64,000 bases of DNA from Marinobacter sp. (GCA_022565395.1 JAIUMV010000001.1:203586-267585); one strand, 5' to 3'. Counted from the first letter of the stretch, positions 35,448 through 44,933 are shown. Translations and numbers: made by a program. Notes: a model not told the origin generated them from the sequence alone.

Positions 35448-35978
35448 ATGAAAACAGTCAAAAAGAGTCGCCACACCCCGCCTGAACAGCCGATGCCCGA
35501 GTATCAGGTGTTCCCCGTCGGCATGTGGCATATGATTGGCGCTGTCATGTTGATGATTGGCTGCGTGTCCATTACTATAATGCTTCTCTCCATACTCAAA
35601 ATCAGCCATGCAACCGCCGACGAAGCCGCCAGCCGCGGTTACGACCAACTCATGCCCATGGCACATACCTACGTGACCCTCATGCTTTGTGCAGACACGG
35701 CCATGGAGTTTGAGGAAGATGAGGATGCGTCGCATCGCTTTGGTAACAAAGCACACCGGCTGATAGAGCAGTCTATTTCGCTAGGCTGGAACATGTATCA
35801 AATCTCAGCCGCTACTCTTGAAGCCACCGAAAATCCACAAGGTGTTGAGCTTCGTGATGATGACACGCCTGAGACCTTCAGCGTGAGGCATTACTCCGGA
35901 CAACCCTGCACAAATGCCCTCTCGCGAGCAGCCGCTATGCTCAAAGATGAGGAGCTCCCCCGCCCTATTGATTCATGA
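35448..35978 (+). CDS. Uncharacterised membrane-anchored protein
   Basis: A 176-residue protein with a short basic cytoplasmic N-terminus, one strong membrane segment (residues about 26-50) and a largely polar C-terminal domain of about 120 residues, probably periplasmic. No family recognised. It starts 14 bases after the LysR stop with no obvious ribosome site. It is the first of four unrecognised genes in an AT-richer block. Confidence 0.6.
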   Translation: MKTVKKSRHTPPEQPMPEYQVFPVGMWHMIGAVMLMIGCVSITIMLLSILKISHATADEAASRGYDQLMPMAHTYVTLMLCADTAMEFEEDEDASHRFGNKAHRLIEQSISLGWNMYQISAATLEATENPQGVELRDDDTPETFSVRHYSGQPCTNALSRAAAMLKDEELPRPIDS

Positions 35979-36027
35979 TGCAGGCATACTGAAAAAGTTC
36001 ATCTGACGATGGTTTGCAAGGGACCCT

Positions 36028-36396
36028 ATGAATTTACGCTGCTGCAATAGAATTCGGCACCCAAAAGTCTCTTTCAGGGCGAGTGTTGGCGACATCATTG
36101 GCATTTTTTTCCTAGGGGGATTTTTCGGGGGAATCTTGTTTCTTGTCGGCTGGGTGGTTTTTTACGCCCTCTGGTCTTCTATCGACACTGGCGAGTATGG
36201 GAGCAGAGCCTGGTATGGTATCAGGCACGGCGTTGGCTATCTGGTTTTGCTTATTGCAATTATCAAGATCGCCCCCACTTTCATGAAAATTCTAAGTTTT
36301 TTTGTAAACTACCGATTGAAGATCAGCAGCAACTGCCAGATCTGCAACGATGAACAAGTGCACGTTGATCTTCCTACAAAGGCAGATCCGTTTTAA
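36028..36396 (+). CDS. Uncharacterised small membrane protein
   Basis: A 122-residue protein with two hydrophobic segments (about residues 20-48 and 68-90), a basic Cys-containing N-terminus and a C-terminal NCQIC pair. No family recognised. Base composition is visibly richer in A and T than the flanking metabolic genes. GGGA lies just before the ATG. Confidence 0.55.
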   Translation: MNLRCCNRIRHPKVSFRASVGDIIGIFFLGGFFGGILFLVGWVVFYALWSSIDTGEYGSRAWYGIRHGVGYLVLLIAIIKIAPTFMKILSFFVNYRLKISSNCQICNDEQVHVDLPTKADPF

Positions 36397-36450
36397 CAAG
36401 TGCCGCAGCAAGTTCGAATGGCTAGCGTTAACCAAGATAAGGATTCATCC

Positions 36451-37035
36451 ATGGACGAAAAACCCGGCGCACTTGGCGTGTCAGCTACGGAATGGAGGCA
36501 TATGTACTTCGCTGGCGTAACCAGGCTGCCTGTCAATGAAATTAACCTTACCGACGCTCAGATGGGCGGGCTGCTTTCCATGGTCGGCCTTAATGCCGTT
36601 GTAGCCAGCGGTGCAGCAATTGAGCCACAGTATCTTATTAACCAAAAAGGTACGACGCCGTGGTTGGCAATGCATGTACTGCTTCACGTAAAAAACCCTG
36701 ACGCTCTTGACCACGTTGCCAGCGGCAGATTACGTGCTCATATCCCCCCAGATTCCATTCGTGGTGCCTTTGGTACGCATATCAACTGGCCGGCAGAACT
36801 TCTTGATAAATACGATCTTGGCCTGGGCGAATACCGTCTGTTTTCGATCCCCTTTCTAGTCCACAGCAGCGTCCCCCAAATAGGCAGCCTCACGGAGTCC
36901 ATGAAAGCGCCCGATGGCAGCCTGGAAGTGTTCGGCCTGTATGAATTTGATGCCGGCGATCCTGAAGGTTTACTCAAGGATCTCTCCGAGCTTGCAAATT
37001 TCATAAAAACAAACCGGGCTGATGCTATTCACTAG
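36451..37035 (+). CDS. Uncharacterised soluble protein
   Basis: A 194-residue protein without membrane segments or signal peptide. AAGGA (36439-36443) seven bases before the ATG at 36451 favours this start over one 17 codons earlier. It contains INLTDAQMGGLLSMVGLNAVV and repeated aromatic/Asp-rich stretches, but I recognise no domain. It lies in the block of unrecognised genes. A contribution to contact or defence functions cannot be judged from sequence. Confidence 0.55.
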   Translation: MDEKPGALGVSATEWRHMYFAGVTRLPVNEINLTDAQMGGLLSMVGLNAVVASGAAIEPQYLINQKGTTPWLAMHVLLHVKNPDALDHVASGRLRAHIPPDSIRGAFGTHINWPAELLDKYDLGLGEYRLFSIPFLVHSSVPQIGSLTESMKAPDGSLEVFGLYEFDAGDPEGLLKDLSELANFIKTNRADAIH

Positions 37036-37097
37036 CTCAAGATGCTATACCAAGGGCACCAGAATGCAGTGTGGAGCATGTGTTAGGAGGCATGAGC

Positions 37098-37478
37098 ATG
37101 TTGTTACCTCTGAAAGGGAAGCCTGAACTCAACGTGTGCCGCGATGGTGGTAGCATCACGGCAAGTTACACGGATTTTTGGGGCAATGACTACCGGCTCA
37201 CCTTGCCCATTCGGTGGGCCAGGACGCCAACAGATGACGTGAAGGTGGCCGGATATCGCGCGCCTGTGCTTGAGAAAATCGTCAGATCTAAAAGAAAGCC
37301 CAAAGGTAACGGGATGATTAACACGGTAAGTTCAACCGTCGAGGTTGCCGTGGATAACGAGCGAGCCCTAAAAATAGCGCGTAAAATTCAGCGGTCAGTG
37401 ACAGGTCAAGAATGCTCAGATCTAGCCGCTGACCTCGTTCTCGGAATTGAGGCCGGCGTTCCGTCAAGAATCTCGTAA
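37098..37478 (+). CDS. Uncharacterised small protein
   Basis: A 126-residue soluble protein with a strand-rich N-terminal half (SITASYTDFWGNDYRLTLPI) and a charged C-terminal half. AGGAGG at 37085-37090 is seven bases before this ATG, which decides the start over two earlier in-frame candidates. No family recognised. It closes the AT-richer block. Confidence 0.6.
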   Translation: MLLPLKGKPELNVCRDGGSITASYTDFWGNDYRLTLPIRWARTPTDDVKVAGYRAPVLEKIVRSKRKPKGNGMINTVSSTVEVAVDNERALKIARKIQRSVTGQECSDLAADLVLGIEAGVPSRIS

Positions 37479-37525
37479 CAAATCATCCTGGATGCGCTTT
37501 CAGTATAGCCGGGGAGAAATGGAAG

Positions 37526-37577
37526 GGCCTCGGAAGCTGCACTCCGACGAGAACGTACAATGGACAGCTTCGCGGCC
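37526..37577. repeat. Imperfect inverted repeat
   Basis: GGCCTCGGAAGCTG (37526-37539) pairs with CAGCTTCGCGGCC (37565-37577) apart from one mismatch and one bulge. It lies between two converging genes, so it may act as a terminator for either or mark the edge of the unusual block. Confidence 0.5.
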
Positions 37578-37583
37578 TTACAC

Positions 37584-37940
37584 CTAAAACGCCCCCACCA
37601 ACGCCAATAGCGTCAGAAACACACCGCTGGCCATCACCAGGCTGGCAGCGACAATGCCGAAGCCCCACCAGATGGCAGCGCCGTCAGAAACCTCTACATT
37701 GTGGGAGCGCACGGTACGGTAGAAGGCGAGAGGGCCAAGCACAAAAGCCCCTACCACCGCAAAAACCAGCCCAACCGCCACACCGGCAAAGGTCCAGGTG
37801 GACAGTACCATGGCCCGGTCAGAGAGATTTTCCGTTACGCCGTGACGGGCCAAAAACCAGCGGCATAAGGCCCATAACAGACCAAACAGCACGGCCACCA
37901 GCAGGATGCCGGCTACGACAGTAATCACGCGATAAATCAT
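37584..37940 (-). CDS. Uncharacterised inner-membrane protein
   Basis: A 118-residue protein that is mostly three hydrophobic segments (about residues 5-27, 48-72 and 89-115) with short polar loops. No family recognised. AAGGA lies upstream of the ATG. It follows the EAL gene by 28 bases on the same strand and may be cotranscribed with it. Confidence 0.65.
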   Translation of the reverse strand: MIYRVITVVAGILLVAVLFGLLWALCRWFLARHGVTENLSDRAMVLSTWTFAGVAVGLVFAVVGAFVLGPLAFYRTVRSHNVEVSDGAAIWWGFGIVAASLVMASGVFLTLLALVGAF

Positions 37941-37968
37941 TTAATTCATGTCCTTGTGTTGGGTCCTT

Positions 37969-38760
37969 TCAATCAGGAAAGACGGGCTCTGGCAGGCACT
38001 CAAAACCAGGCCTGGCAAAAAGGTAGCCCTGGTAGAGGTGGATACCCTGCCCGCTGAGCCAGCGATACTCCTCCACGGTTTCCACCCCTTCGGCGACAAT
38101 ACGGCCGCCCAGCCGGTTCATCATTTCAACGATACCAATGACCACCGCTTGCTTGTTGGGTTCCTGGTGAATGTCACGAATCAACGCCATATCCAGTTTT
38201 AGTACGTCCGGCGGACTGGCGATCAGGATGTTGTAGCGGGCGTAACCGGCGCCAAAATCATCGATGGAGGTCTTGAAGCCCATTTCCTGATAGGCCTTGA
38301 TAATAGAGACAAGGTGATCCGTCGAGGTCAGATCTTCTCCCTCAGTAAGCTCAAAAATGATGTTTCGAGTATCGAACGCATAGGTTTTGGCAGCAGCCAG
38401 GGTGGTACGGATACAGTATTCAGCCTGATAGACAGCATTGGGCATGAAGTTAATGCTGAGCTTGGCCTTCATGCCAAGTTTGGCGGCCAGTTTGACGGCC
38501 TTGACCCGACAGATCTGGTCAAAGGCATAACGATTCTGCTGGTTGACCTGATCCAGCACCCAAAACGCGCCTTGCTGCTCAGGCCCCCGAACTAGGGCTT
38601 CATAGGCGTAGACCTCCCTGGTGTCGGTGTCCACTATCGGTTGAAATGCAAAGGTGAAAGCAAAATCCAATCCGTTCCCACACGCGCACTGCTCGCAGTG
38701 AGACTCATCAAAGAGCACCGGTGGTTTGGTAACTGTTTGTACGCTTGGAGATTTATTCAT
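37969..38760 (-). CDS. EAL-domain cyclic-di-GMP phosphodiesterase
   Basis: A 263-residue stand-alone EAL protein. The catalytic set looks complete: EALVR (residues 50-54 region), NFMPN, FELTEG, DDFGAGY, a Lys in LKLD and VAEGVE. It therefore probably hydrolyses c-di-GMP. A short N-terminus (about 35 residues) has HCEQCACGNG, three closely spaced cysteines and a histidine that could bind metal or a cluster. The loop motif is DDFGAGYA rather than the more common DDFGTGYS. There is no membrane segment. Confidence 0.9.
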   Translation of the reverse strand: MNKSPSVQTVTKPPVLFDESHCEQCACGNGLDFAFTFAFQPIVDTDTREVYAYEALVRGPEQQGAFWVLDQVNQQNRYAFDQICRVKAVKLAAKLGMKAKLSINFMPNAVYQAEYCIRTTLAAAKTYAFDTRNIIFELTEGEDLTSTDHLVSIIKAYQEMGFKTSIDDFGAGYARYNILIASPPDVLKLDMALIRDIHQEPNKQAVVIGIVEMMNRLGGRIVAEGVETVEEYRWLSGQGIHLYQGYLFARPGFECLPEPVFPD

Positions 38761-38834
38761 TTGGACTCTTTCCTGGCGCTGTCAGTTTACACGTCTACAC
38801 TGGGGTAAACGCCGCAATCTCATAGGAGCTTAGC

Positions 38835-39998
38835 ATGTCCGAGACAAAGCGTGTCGCGATAACGCCCGGCGACGGCATTGGCCCAGAGGTCATTGAGGAG
38901 GCCGTGCACTGCCTGGCGCTGTTGCGCGAAAAGCACGATCTTGCTCTGGAGTGGACCCTCTTTCCTTGGCCTTCTCACCGCTGGTATCAGCAATACGGTG
39001 AAATGATGCCCACAGATGCCATGCGCACCCTGCAAGGCTACGATGCCATATTGCTGGGGGCGCTGGGTGACCCCGGCCCGCTGAACGATCCCCACCGCTT
39101 TCTGCTGCCGGATAGCGTTTCCCTCGCGCCCTTGCTGACGATGCGCAAGGGCTTTGACCAGTGGGCCTGTGAGCGCCCTGCCCGTTTACTGCCTGGCGCC
39201 ACCCAATACCTGGCGGATCCTCGGGCCCGTGACGTGGACATGCTGGTGATTCGGGAAAACAGTGAAGGTGAGTATGTCAGCCAGGGCGGCCGGTTAAGAC
39301 AGGGGCGAGGGGATGAAGTCGCCACCCAACTGGAGGTGTTTACCCGTAAGGCCACCGACCGGATTATCCGCTACGCCTTTGACAAGGCACGCATTCGGGC
39401 GGCTGAGCGCGAAGCCCGGGGGGCGGCCCGCAGCTTCAGCATCCTGACAGGCGAGAGCAGAGCCAGCCAGGTATGCCTGATTACCAAACGCAATGCCCTG
39501 CGTCATTGGGGGGATATGTATACCGAGGCATTTGAGGCCATCGCCCATGACTATCCCGATGTAGCCATTCACCATGAGCTGGTGGATGCCGCCTGCATGA
39601 AATTTGTGCAATGCCCCTGGGCGTTTGATGTGGTTGTGGCCAGCAATCTGCAGGGGGATATTCTGACGGATCTGGCGGCGGTGCTGTCGGGCGGCATGGG
39701 GGTGGCGCCGTCCTGCAACCTCAATCCGGATGACCGCAGCCAACCGTCCATGTTCGAGCCCACCCATGGCAGCGCGCCGGATATCGCAGGCCAGGGCAAG
39801 GCCAACCCTACCGCCATGTTGTTTACCACCGCCACCATGCTGGACTGGCTGGGCGAGTCCAGCCCCGCCCTGCGAGCTGCCGGCGCCCTGCTCCACCAGG
39901 CGGTGGCCGATGACCTTGCAGAGCATGGCAACACCCACCGACCAACCCGGACGGTAGGTGAGGCCGTCAGAAAACGCATTGTAAATGCAGGTCAATAA
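38835..39998 (+). CDS. Isopropylmalate/tartrate dehydrogenase family protein (TtuC-like)
   Basis: A 387-residue NAD-dependent beta-decarboxylating dehydrogenase. It has AITPGDGIGPEV at the start, VIRENSEGEY, TRKATDRIIRYAF, ITKRNALRHWGDMY, SNLQGDILTDL and EPTHGSAPDIAG. These place it nearer the tartrate/D-malate dehydrogenase branch than LeuB or Icd. AGGAG precedes the ATG. It stands alone before a class III aminotransferase. Substrate is not certain. Confidence 0.88.
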   Translation: MSETKRVAITPGDGIGPEVIEEAVHCLALLREKHDLALEWTLFPWPSHRWYQQYGEMMPTDAMRTLQGYDAILLGALGDPGPLNDPHRFLLPDSVSLAPLLTMRKGFDQWACERPARLLPGATQYLADPRARDVDMLVIRENSEGEYVSQGGRLRQGRGDEVATQLEVFTRKATDRIIRYAFDKARIRAAEREARGAARSFSILTGESRASQVCLITKRNALRHWGDMYTEAFEAIAHDYPDVAIHHELVDAACMKFVQCPWAFDVVVASNLQGDILTDLAAVLSGGMGVAPSCNLNPDDRSQPSMFEPTHGSAPDIAGQGKANPTAMLFTTATMLDWLGESSPALRAAGALLHQAVADDLAEHGNTHRPTRTVGEAVRKRIVNAGQ

Positions 39999-40091
39999 CC
40001 ACTAGGCTGTATATACGTGTTTCGGAACCGTCAGGCATCTCAGGTTTTGTAACGTCCACTTTCGCAGGAGAACAAACGAACGGGAGGCACC

Positions 40092-41357
40092 GTGACCGAC
40101 CATCATCGCAAAGGCAAGTTATCCCCTATCCTCAAACAGGCGACGGGCATCACTGCCGTCAAGGGCGAAGGCGCCTATATCCAGGATAAGGATGGTAGCC
40201 GCTACCTGGACTTCACCTCCGGTATCGGTGTTACCAGCACCGGCCACTGTCACCCCAAAGTGGTGGCGGCGGCACAACAGCAGGTGGCCACCATGATTCA
40301 TGCCCAGGCCACCACCGTCATGAATCCCCGGCTGATTGAATTAAGCGAGAAGCTAGGGGAATTTACCCCGGATCACATCGACGCTTTCTTCTTTTCAAAT
40401 GCCGGTACTGAGGTGGCGGAAGCCGCCCTGCGGCTGGCACGCCATGCCACCGGCCGCCCTAACATGATCGTGTTCCACGGCGGCTTCCATGGCCGCACCA
40501 TGGGTTCCCTGTCCATGACCACCTCCAGTGTCGGCCTACGGGCAGGCCTGCAACCCATGATGGGTGGTGTGGTGGTAGCGCCCTTCCCCCATGCCCACCA
40601 TTACGGCTGGAGCCTGGATGAAGCCACTGATTTCTGCCTGCGGGAACTGGACCGAATTTTTGTCACCTACTCCGCACCCAAGGAAACCGCAGGCATGCTT
40701 ATTGAGCCGGTGCAGGGTGAAGGGGGCTATGTGCCCGCCAACACCCGCTTCCTTCAAGGGTTACGGGAGCGCTGTGACAAGCACGGCATGCTGCTGATCA
40801 TGGATGAGGTGCAGGCCGGCTTTGGCCGCACGGGTAAATTCTGGGCCCATGAACATTTTGCCGTTAAACCGGACCTGATGATGATGGCCAAAGGCCTCGC
40901 CAGCGGCTTTCCCATCTCCGCCCTGGGCGGCGCAGAGTCGCTGATGGGGCAAGGCTGGCCTGGGTCACAAGGGGGCACTTATGGCGGTAACGCCGTTGCC
41001 GCGGCAGCCGCCATTGCCACCATTGAGGTGATTCAGGATGAGGGTCTGGTGGATAACGCCGCCCGCATGGGTAAACGCCTGTGGGACGGGCTGCATGCCC
41101 TGCAGAAAGACTACCCGGAGATGGACAACATCCGCGGCATGGGCCTGATGCTGGGGGTGGAAATGCGCCGCGACGGCCAGCCCGACGGTGACCGCGCCGG
41201 CCGCATCCTGAAAGCCTGTGAAAAGCGCAAGCTGCTGATGTTGCGTTGCGGCCCCTATCAGGAAATTGTCCGCTGGCTGCCGCCGCTGATCGTCACTCAG
41301 GCGCAGATCGATGAAGCGCTGAGCATCTTCGAGGAAGCATTGAAAGAGACGGCTTGA
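40092..41357 (+). CDS. Class III aminotransferase (GabT/acetylornithine type)
   Basis: A 421-residue PLP-dependent aminotransferase of the omega-amino acid class. It has FFSNAGTEVAEAALRLAR, FHGGFHGRT, the DEVQAGFGRTG metal/PLP motif, and the PLP lysine in MMAKGLASGFP. It starts with GTG after GGGAGG. Family members use 4-aminobutyrate, ornithine or aspartate analogues; the substrate cannot be told. No partner semialdehyde dehydrogenase gene is adjacent. Confidence 0.9.
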   Translation: MTDHHRKGKLSPILKQATGITAVKGEGAYIQDKDGSRYLDFTSGIGVTSTGHCHPKVVAAAQQQVATMIHAQATTVMNPRLIELSEKLGEFTPDHIDAFFFSNAGTEVAEAALRLARHATGRPNMIVFHGGFHGRTMGSLSMTTSSVGLRAGLQPMMGGVVVAPFPHAHHYGWSLDEATDFCLRELDRIFVTYSAPKETAGMLIEPVQGEGGYVPANTRFLQGLRERCDKHGMLLIMDEVQAGFGRTGKFWAHEHFAVKPDLMMMAKGLASGFPISALGGAESLMGQGWPGSQGGTYGGNAVAAAAAIATIEVIQDEGLVDNAARMGKRLWDGLHALQKDYPEMDNIRGMGLMLGVEMRRDGQPDGDRAGRILKACEKRKLLMLRCGPYQEIVRWLPPLIVTQAQIDEALSIFEEALKETA

Positions 41358-41427
41358 GAGGAATTCACCTAGAGATGTATGACAAATACGGATCACTGGC
41401 CACGGACGGTTCACCTACGGTGGTCCG

Positions 41428-41727
41428 ATGACGTCACGGCATTGGTTTTTTGTTTCCGCCTACTTTCTGGTGTTTCTGGGAGGCGCCCGACTACTGGCAC
41501 TGCTCCCCATGCCCGAGACGCTTTCGTTCTGGCTGGCATTTGCTGCTGCGGCGATGTTATCCATGCACTTCTGCCGCACGGTGCATAGTCTCTGGATTAT
41601 TCCGCTGCTCTATCTGATGGTCTTTGCGCTGGACTTTACCCTTAGCCTGCACTGGATCACAACAGCAAAAACCGAGTCGCTCACCTTCGGCATTCCAGCT
41701 GCACTGATCTTTGTGCTCCCGCTGTAA
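41428..41727 (+). CDS. Uncharacterised small membrane protein
   Basis: A 99-residue protein with three or four hydrophobic segments and very few charged residues. No family recognised. No strong ribosome site. It lies between the aminotransferase and the HIT gene and has no obvious partner. Confidence 0.55.
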   Translation: MTSRHWFFVSAYFLVFLGGARLLALLPMPETLSFWLAFAAAAMLSMHFCRTVHSLWIIPLLYLMVFALDFTLSLHWITTAKTESLTFGIPAALIFVLPL

Positions 41728-41852
41728 TTGGGCTGGGGTGTTCAGCGATTACGAGTAGGCGCACATGCCCACTAGCAAACCCATTATGCCTCTGTTTCCA
41801 AATGATTGGTGTACACTCTGGCCCTTAACCATTTCAAGGTGAGACAGGGACC

Positions 41853-42305
41853 ATGAGCTGCATTTTTTGCCAGATCATTGCGGGCGAGTTGCCGGCATCG
41901 GTGGTGCACGAGGATGAACACTGCCTCGCGTTTATGGATATTCACCCTCTGGGGCGTGGTCATGTGCTGGTAGTGCCCAAGGTGCACGCGGTGCAAGTGA
42001 CCGAACTGCCTGCGGCCACCACGGATCACCTGTTCCACATGGCCAATCGCATCCTGCATGCCCAGCGCGCCCTGGGCTGGGGTCTTGGCGGCAGCCATAT
42101 CCTTCTGAATGATGGCAAAACCGCCAATCAGACGGTGCCCCACGTGCATGTTCATATCATCCCGCGAGAGCGCGGGGAAACCATCAAAACTCTGGGCCGG
42201 CTCGCCCTGCATGTGACCGGCCTGTTCGGCCCTGCCGTTGCCCGGCAAACCCTGGACGAGCAGGCACAGGCCTTGCGCCGAGCACTGGCACAGCTGGCCG
42301 ATTAA
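41853..42305 (+). CDS. HIT-family protein
   Basis: A 150-residue histidine-triad nucleotide hydrolase or transferase. It has CIFCQIIAGELP, a GRGHVLVVPK strand and the triad HVHVHIIPR. Such proteins cleave adenosine phosphoramidates or dinucleotides. AGGGA precedes the ATG. Its stop overlaps the convergent hydroxyacid dehydrogenase stop by 4 bases. Confidence 0.93.
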   Translation: MSCIFCQIIAGELPASVVHEDEHCLAFMDIHPLGRGHVLVVPKVHAVQVTELPAATTDHLFHMANRILHAQRALGWGLGGSHILLNDGKTANQTVPHVHVHIIPRERGETIKTLGRLALHVTGLFGPAVARQTLDEQAQALRRALAQLAD

Positions 42306-43285
42306 CCGACGCCGTAGCCCAGCCCCTTGTCCACCGGATTCTGCAGGGGCTCACCCGCCAGCCAGCGGTCGAGATTGGCCACGAACTGATCCGTGAGGGC
42401 CTGCTGCCAGCCGATAAAATCACCCGCCATATGGGCAGTGATCAATACATTATCCATGCTCCATAGCGGGTGCTCTGGCGGTAGCGGCTCTTCCTCAAAC
42501 ACGTCCAGGGCCGCCCCGGCAATCTCACCGGCGCGCAAGGCAGCGACCAGGTCATCTGTCACCACAATGGGGCCGCGCCCGATATTCACCAGCCGGGCGG
42601 ACTTTTTCATGGCCTTGAAGACGCGCTTATCGAACAGCCCTTCGGTTGCCGCGGTCAGTGGCGCGGCGATCACTACAAAGTCCGCCTCGGACAACTGCTG
42701 CTGCAAATCCGCCTGGCTGTGCACCTGGATAAAGTCCGGGTCATCACTGCGCTCACGGCGGGCAATGCCGTGCACTTGCATTCCTACTGCGGTTGTCAGG
42801 CGTGCAATCTGTCGGCCAATGGAGCCAGCCCCCACCACCAGCACCCGTTGTCCTTCCGCCCGCTCCGTATCGCGGTGCTGCCAGCGGTGCTTCATCTGCA
42901 GGCGGATGGAGTTTGAGAAGTCCTTGCAGAACATCAGCAAGGTACACAACACGTATTCCGCGATGGTGCGGTCAAAGACCCCCCGGGCATTGGTCAGGCG
43001 TACCTCACTGTCCACCAGCGCCGGGAACATCAGGGCATCCACGCCGGCGCTGGTGGCATGTACCCAGGCCAGCTGGTCGGCACTGGGCCAGGCGGCAGCC
43101 AGGGCCTCTGTACGAAAATCCGTAACCATCAGCACCTGGGAGCCCGGCAGGCTCTTGCGCAGGCTGGCTTCGTCACAGGCCAGGCGCACCTCTGCCCGGG
43201 CGCGCACAGCCTGCAGTCCCGGCGGCTCGGCCTCATCCGGTGCAGTCAACACCGTCACAACCGGTTGCTGCTGTGGCTTGCTCAT
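42302..43285 (-). CDS. D-2-hydroxyacid dehydrogenase family protein
   Basis: A 327-residue NAD(P)-dependent dehydrogenase. The Rossmann motif is VVGAGSIGRQIA. The catalytic Arg is in NIGRGPIVV, Glu in DVFEEEPLP and His in ITAHMAG. It reduces 2-keto acids such as glyoxylate or hydroxypyruvate, or oxidises the reverse. A GGGGGA stretch precedes the ATG. It converges on the HIT gene. Confidence 0.9.
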   Translation of the reverse strand: MSKPQQQPVVTVLTAPDEAEPPGLQAVRARAEVRLACDEASLRKSLPGSQVLMVTDFRTEALAAAWPSADQLAWVHATSAGVDALMFPALVDSEVRLTNARGVFDRTIAEYVLCTLLMFCKDFSNSIRLQMKHRWQHRDTERAEGQRVLVVGAGSIGRQIARLTTAVGMQVHGIARRERSDDPDFIQVHSQADLQQQLSEADFVVIAAPLTAATEGLFDKRVFKAMKKSARLVNIGRGPIVVTDDLVAALRAGEIAGAALDVFEEEPLPPEHPLWSMDNVLITAHMAGDFIGWQQALTDQFVANLDRWLAGEPLQNPVDKGLGYGVG

Positions 43286-43430
43286 AACATCCCCCGTTTA
43301 GCCTTGAGTCGATCATTACAGTCTGGTGATTTGTGGCGGCGGGGTCAAACAAGTCACCCAGGCAACCTTGCACCCCCGGGTCATAACCTCTAGGCTGAAC
43401 TTACAACCATGTACAAAGGTAAGCGAACAT
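43286..43430. other. Divergent intergenic region
   Basis: About 145 bases of the 306-base gap between the hydroxyacid dehydrogenase and the class I aminotransferase genes, to the left of the structured repeat. It should hold the promoter of the minus-strand gene. No ORF or clear operator was found. Confidence 0.4.
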
Positions 43431-43508
43431 GGCTTACCGGGACCGTCCGCAGCAAGGACAATGAGGTCGAGCCTACAGGGAGGTATTCACGGCGCGTCTC
43501 GGGCAGCC
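43431..43508. repeat. Structured repeat (copy 2)
   Basis: A 78-base element bounded by imperfect inverted repeats GGCTTACCGGGAC (43431-43443) and GTCTCGGGCAGCC (43496-43508). It carries CCGGGACCGTC, GAGCCTACAGGG and ATTCACGGCGCGTCTCGG, matching copy 1 at 30384-30564 almost base for base. Copy 1 has about 80 extra bases between the second and third blocks. It lies upstream of the class I aminotransferase and could be part of its 5' leader. Confidence 0.75.
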
Positions 43509-43591
43509 ATATTCGCTGACCGATGCAAGGATGAGCATGTTCGTTCTGCGAGCAGCCGTCTTTCAGCAGAGCTCTGCCACCAGGAGGTTTC

Positions 43592-44815
43592 ATGCCTGAC
43601 AGCGCCAAGCCCGACCCCGCTGCCACCCAGAAGGTGAAATACCGCAAGACCAAAGCCCGCTGGCATCCTGCCATGCAAGCCATTCCGGTGCCCGGCATCC
43701 GGCGCATGGTGAACTTGGCCGCCACCATGAAGGATGTGATTCATCTGTCCATCGGCCAGCCTGACCTACCGACACCACAGCACATCATTGATGCCTATAT
43801 TGATGCCCTTAACGCCGGCCAAACCGGCTACACCATGGATGCAGGCCTGCCTGAACTGCTGGTGGCCCTGAGGGATTACTACAACAAGCGCTATGACCGT
43901 AAGCTAACCCGGGACAACATTCTCATTACCAGCGGCGCCACTGAGGCCATGTATCTGGCACTCTCCGCAACCTCGGCACCGGGCCGGCAATTTATCGTGA
44001 CTGACCCGTCCTTTTTGCTCTATGCCCCGCTGATCCGGATGAATGGCGGCGAGGTCAAATATGTACCCACCCATCTGGAGAACAACCACCAGCTGGACCC
44101 TGACGAAGTCATCGCTGCCATGGGGCCACGCACCTTTGCGGTGGTACTGAACTCACCCAATAACCCCACCGGAGCGGTCTACCCCAGGGAGACTATTGAA
44201 GCCATTCTGGAAGAGTGCGCCTACCGGGGCATTCAGGTCTACAGCGATGAGGTCTATGACCACCTGGTTCTGGACGAGGATGAGGAGTACGCCAGCGTAC
44301 TGCGTTGCAGCGTGGATCTGGACAACATCATGTGTATCAGCAGTTTCTCCAAAACCTTCAGCATGGCGGGGCTGCGGGTGGGCTGGGTCATCTCCAGCCA
44401 GGCCACCATCAAGTCCTTGCGCCGCTACCATATGTTCACCACCTCCGTCGCCAACACGCCTGCCCAGTATGCCGGTGTGGCGGCCCTTACCGGCGACCAG
44501 CAGTGTGTGCGGGATATGGTCAAGATCTACCGGGAGCGGCGGGACCGCGTGGTGGAGCTGGTGGAACAGACGCCCCACCTGACGGGTTACAAGCCGGGCG
44601 GGGCTTTCTTTATATTCCCCAACCTGCCGCGGCATGTGAACGGTTCTGATCTGGCACTGCGGATGCTGAAGGAAACCGGCGTCTGCACCGTACCCGGTGA
44701 TGCCTTCTGCGAACACAATGCAGCCACGCTACGACTGAGCTTTTCCGCCCCCATGGAATCCCTGGAAGAGGCCTTCAGCCGCATCATTCCCTGGATGAAG
44801 AAGCAACCGTTCTGA
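43592..44815 (+). CDS. Class I/II aminotransferase (aspartate/aromatic type)
   Basis: A 407-residue PLP aminotransferase. It has HLSIGQPDLPTP, NSPNNPTGAVYPRE (PLP region), SDEVYDHL and the PLP lysine in SFSKTFSMAGLRVGW. AGGAGG precedes the ATG. The family transfers amino groups among aspartate, alanine and aromatic amino acids; substrate is unclear. It has a structured repeat upstream and no operon partner. Confidence 0.92.
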   Translation: MPDSAKPDPAATQKVKYRKTKARWHPAMQAIPVPGIRRMVNLAATMKDVIHLSIGQPDLPTPQHIIDAYIDALNAGQTGYTMDAGLPELLVALRDYYNKRYDRKLTRDNILITSGATEAMYLALSATSAPGRQFIVTDPSFLLYAPLIRMNGGEVKYVPTHLENNHQLDPDEVIAAMGPRTFAVVLNSPNNPTGAVYPRETIEAILEECAYRGIQVYSDEVYDHLVLDEDEEYASVLRCSVDLDNIMCISSFSKTFSMAGLRVGWVISSQATIKSLRRYHMFTTSVANTPAQYAGVAALTGDQQCVRDMVKIYRERRDRVVELVEQTPHLTGYKPGGAFFIFPNLPRHVNGSDLALRMLKETGVCTVPGDAFCEHNAATLRLSFSAPMESLEEAFSRIIPWMKKQPF

Positions 44816-44933
44816 CTGCAGATGAGGGGCACCAGACAGGGTGCCCCCGGGAAAGCCTCTGATTAACGCTTGTCCTATCCGCGCCCATGGCGCAGGATAA
44901 CGGCTATCAACAATCTCAAGAGGTTTATATCGG

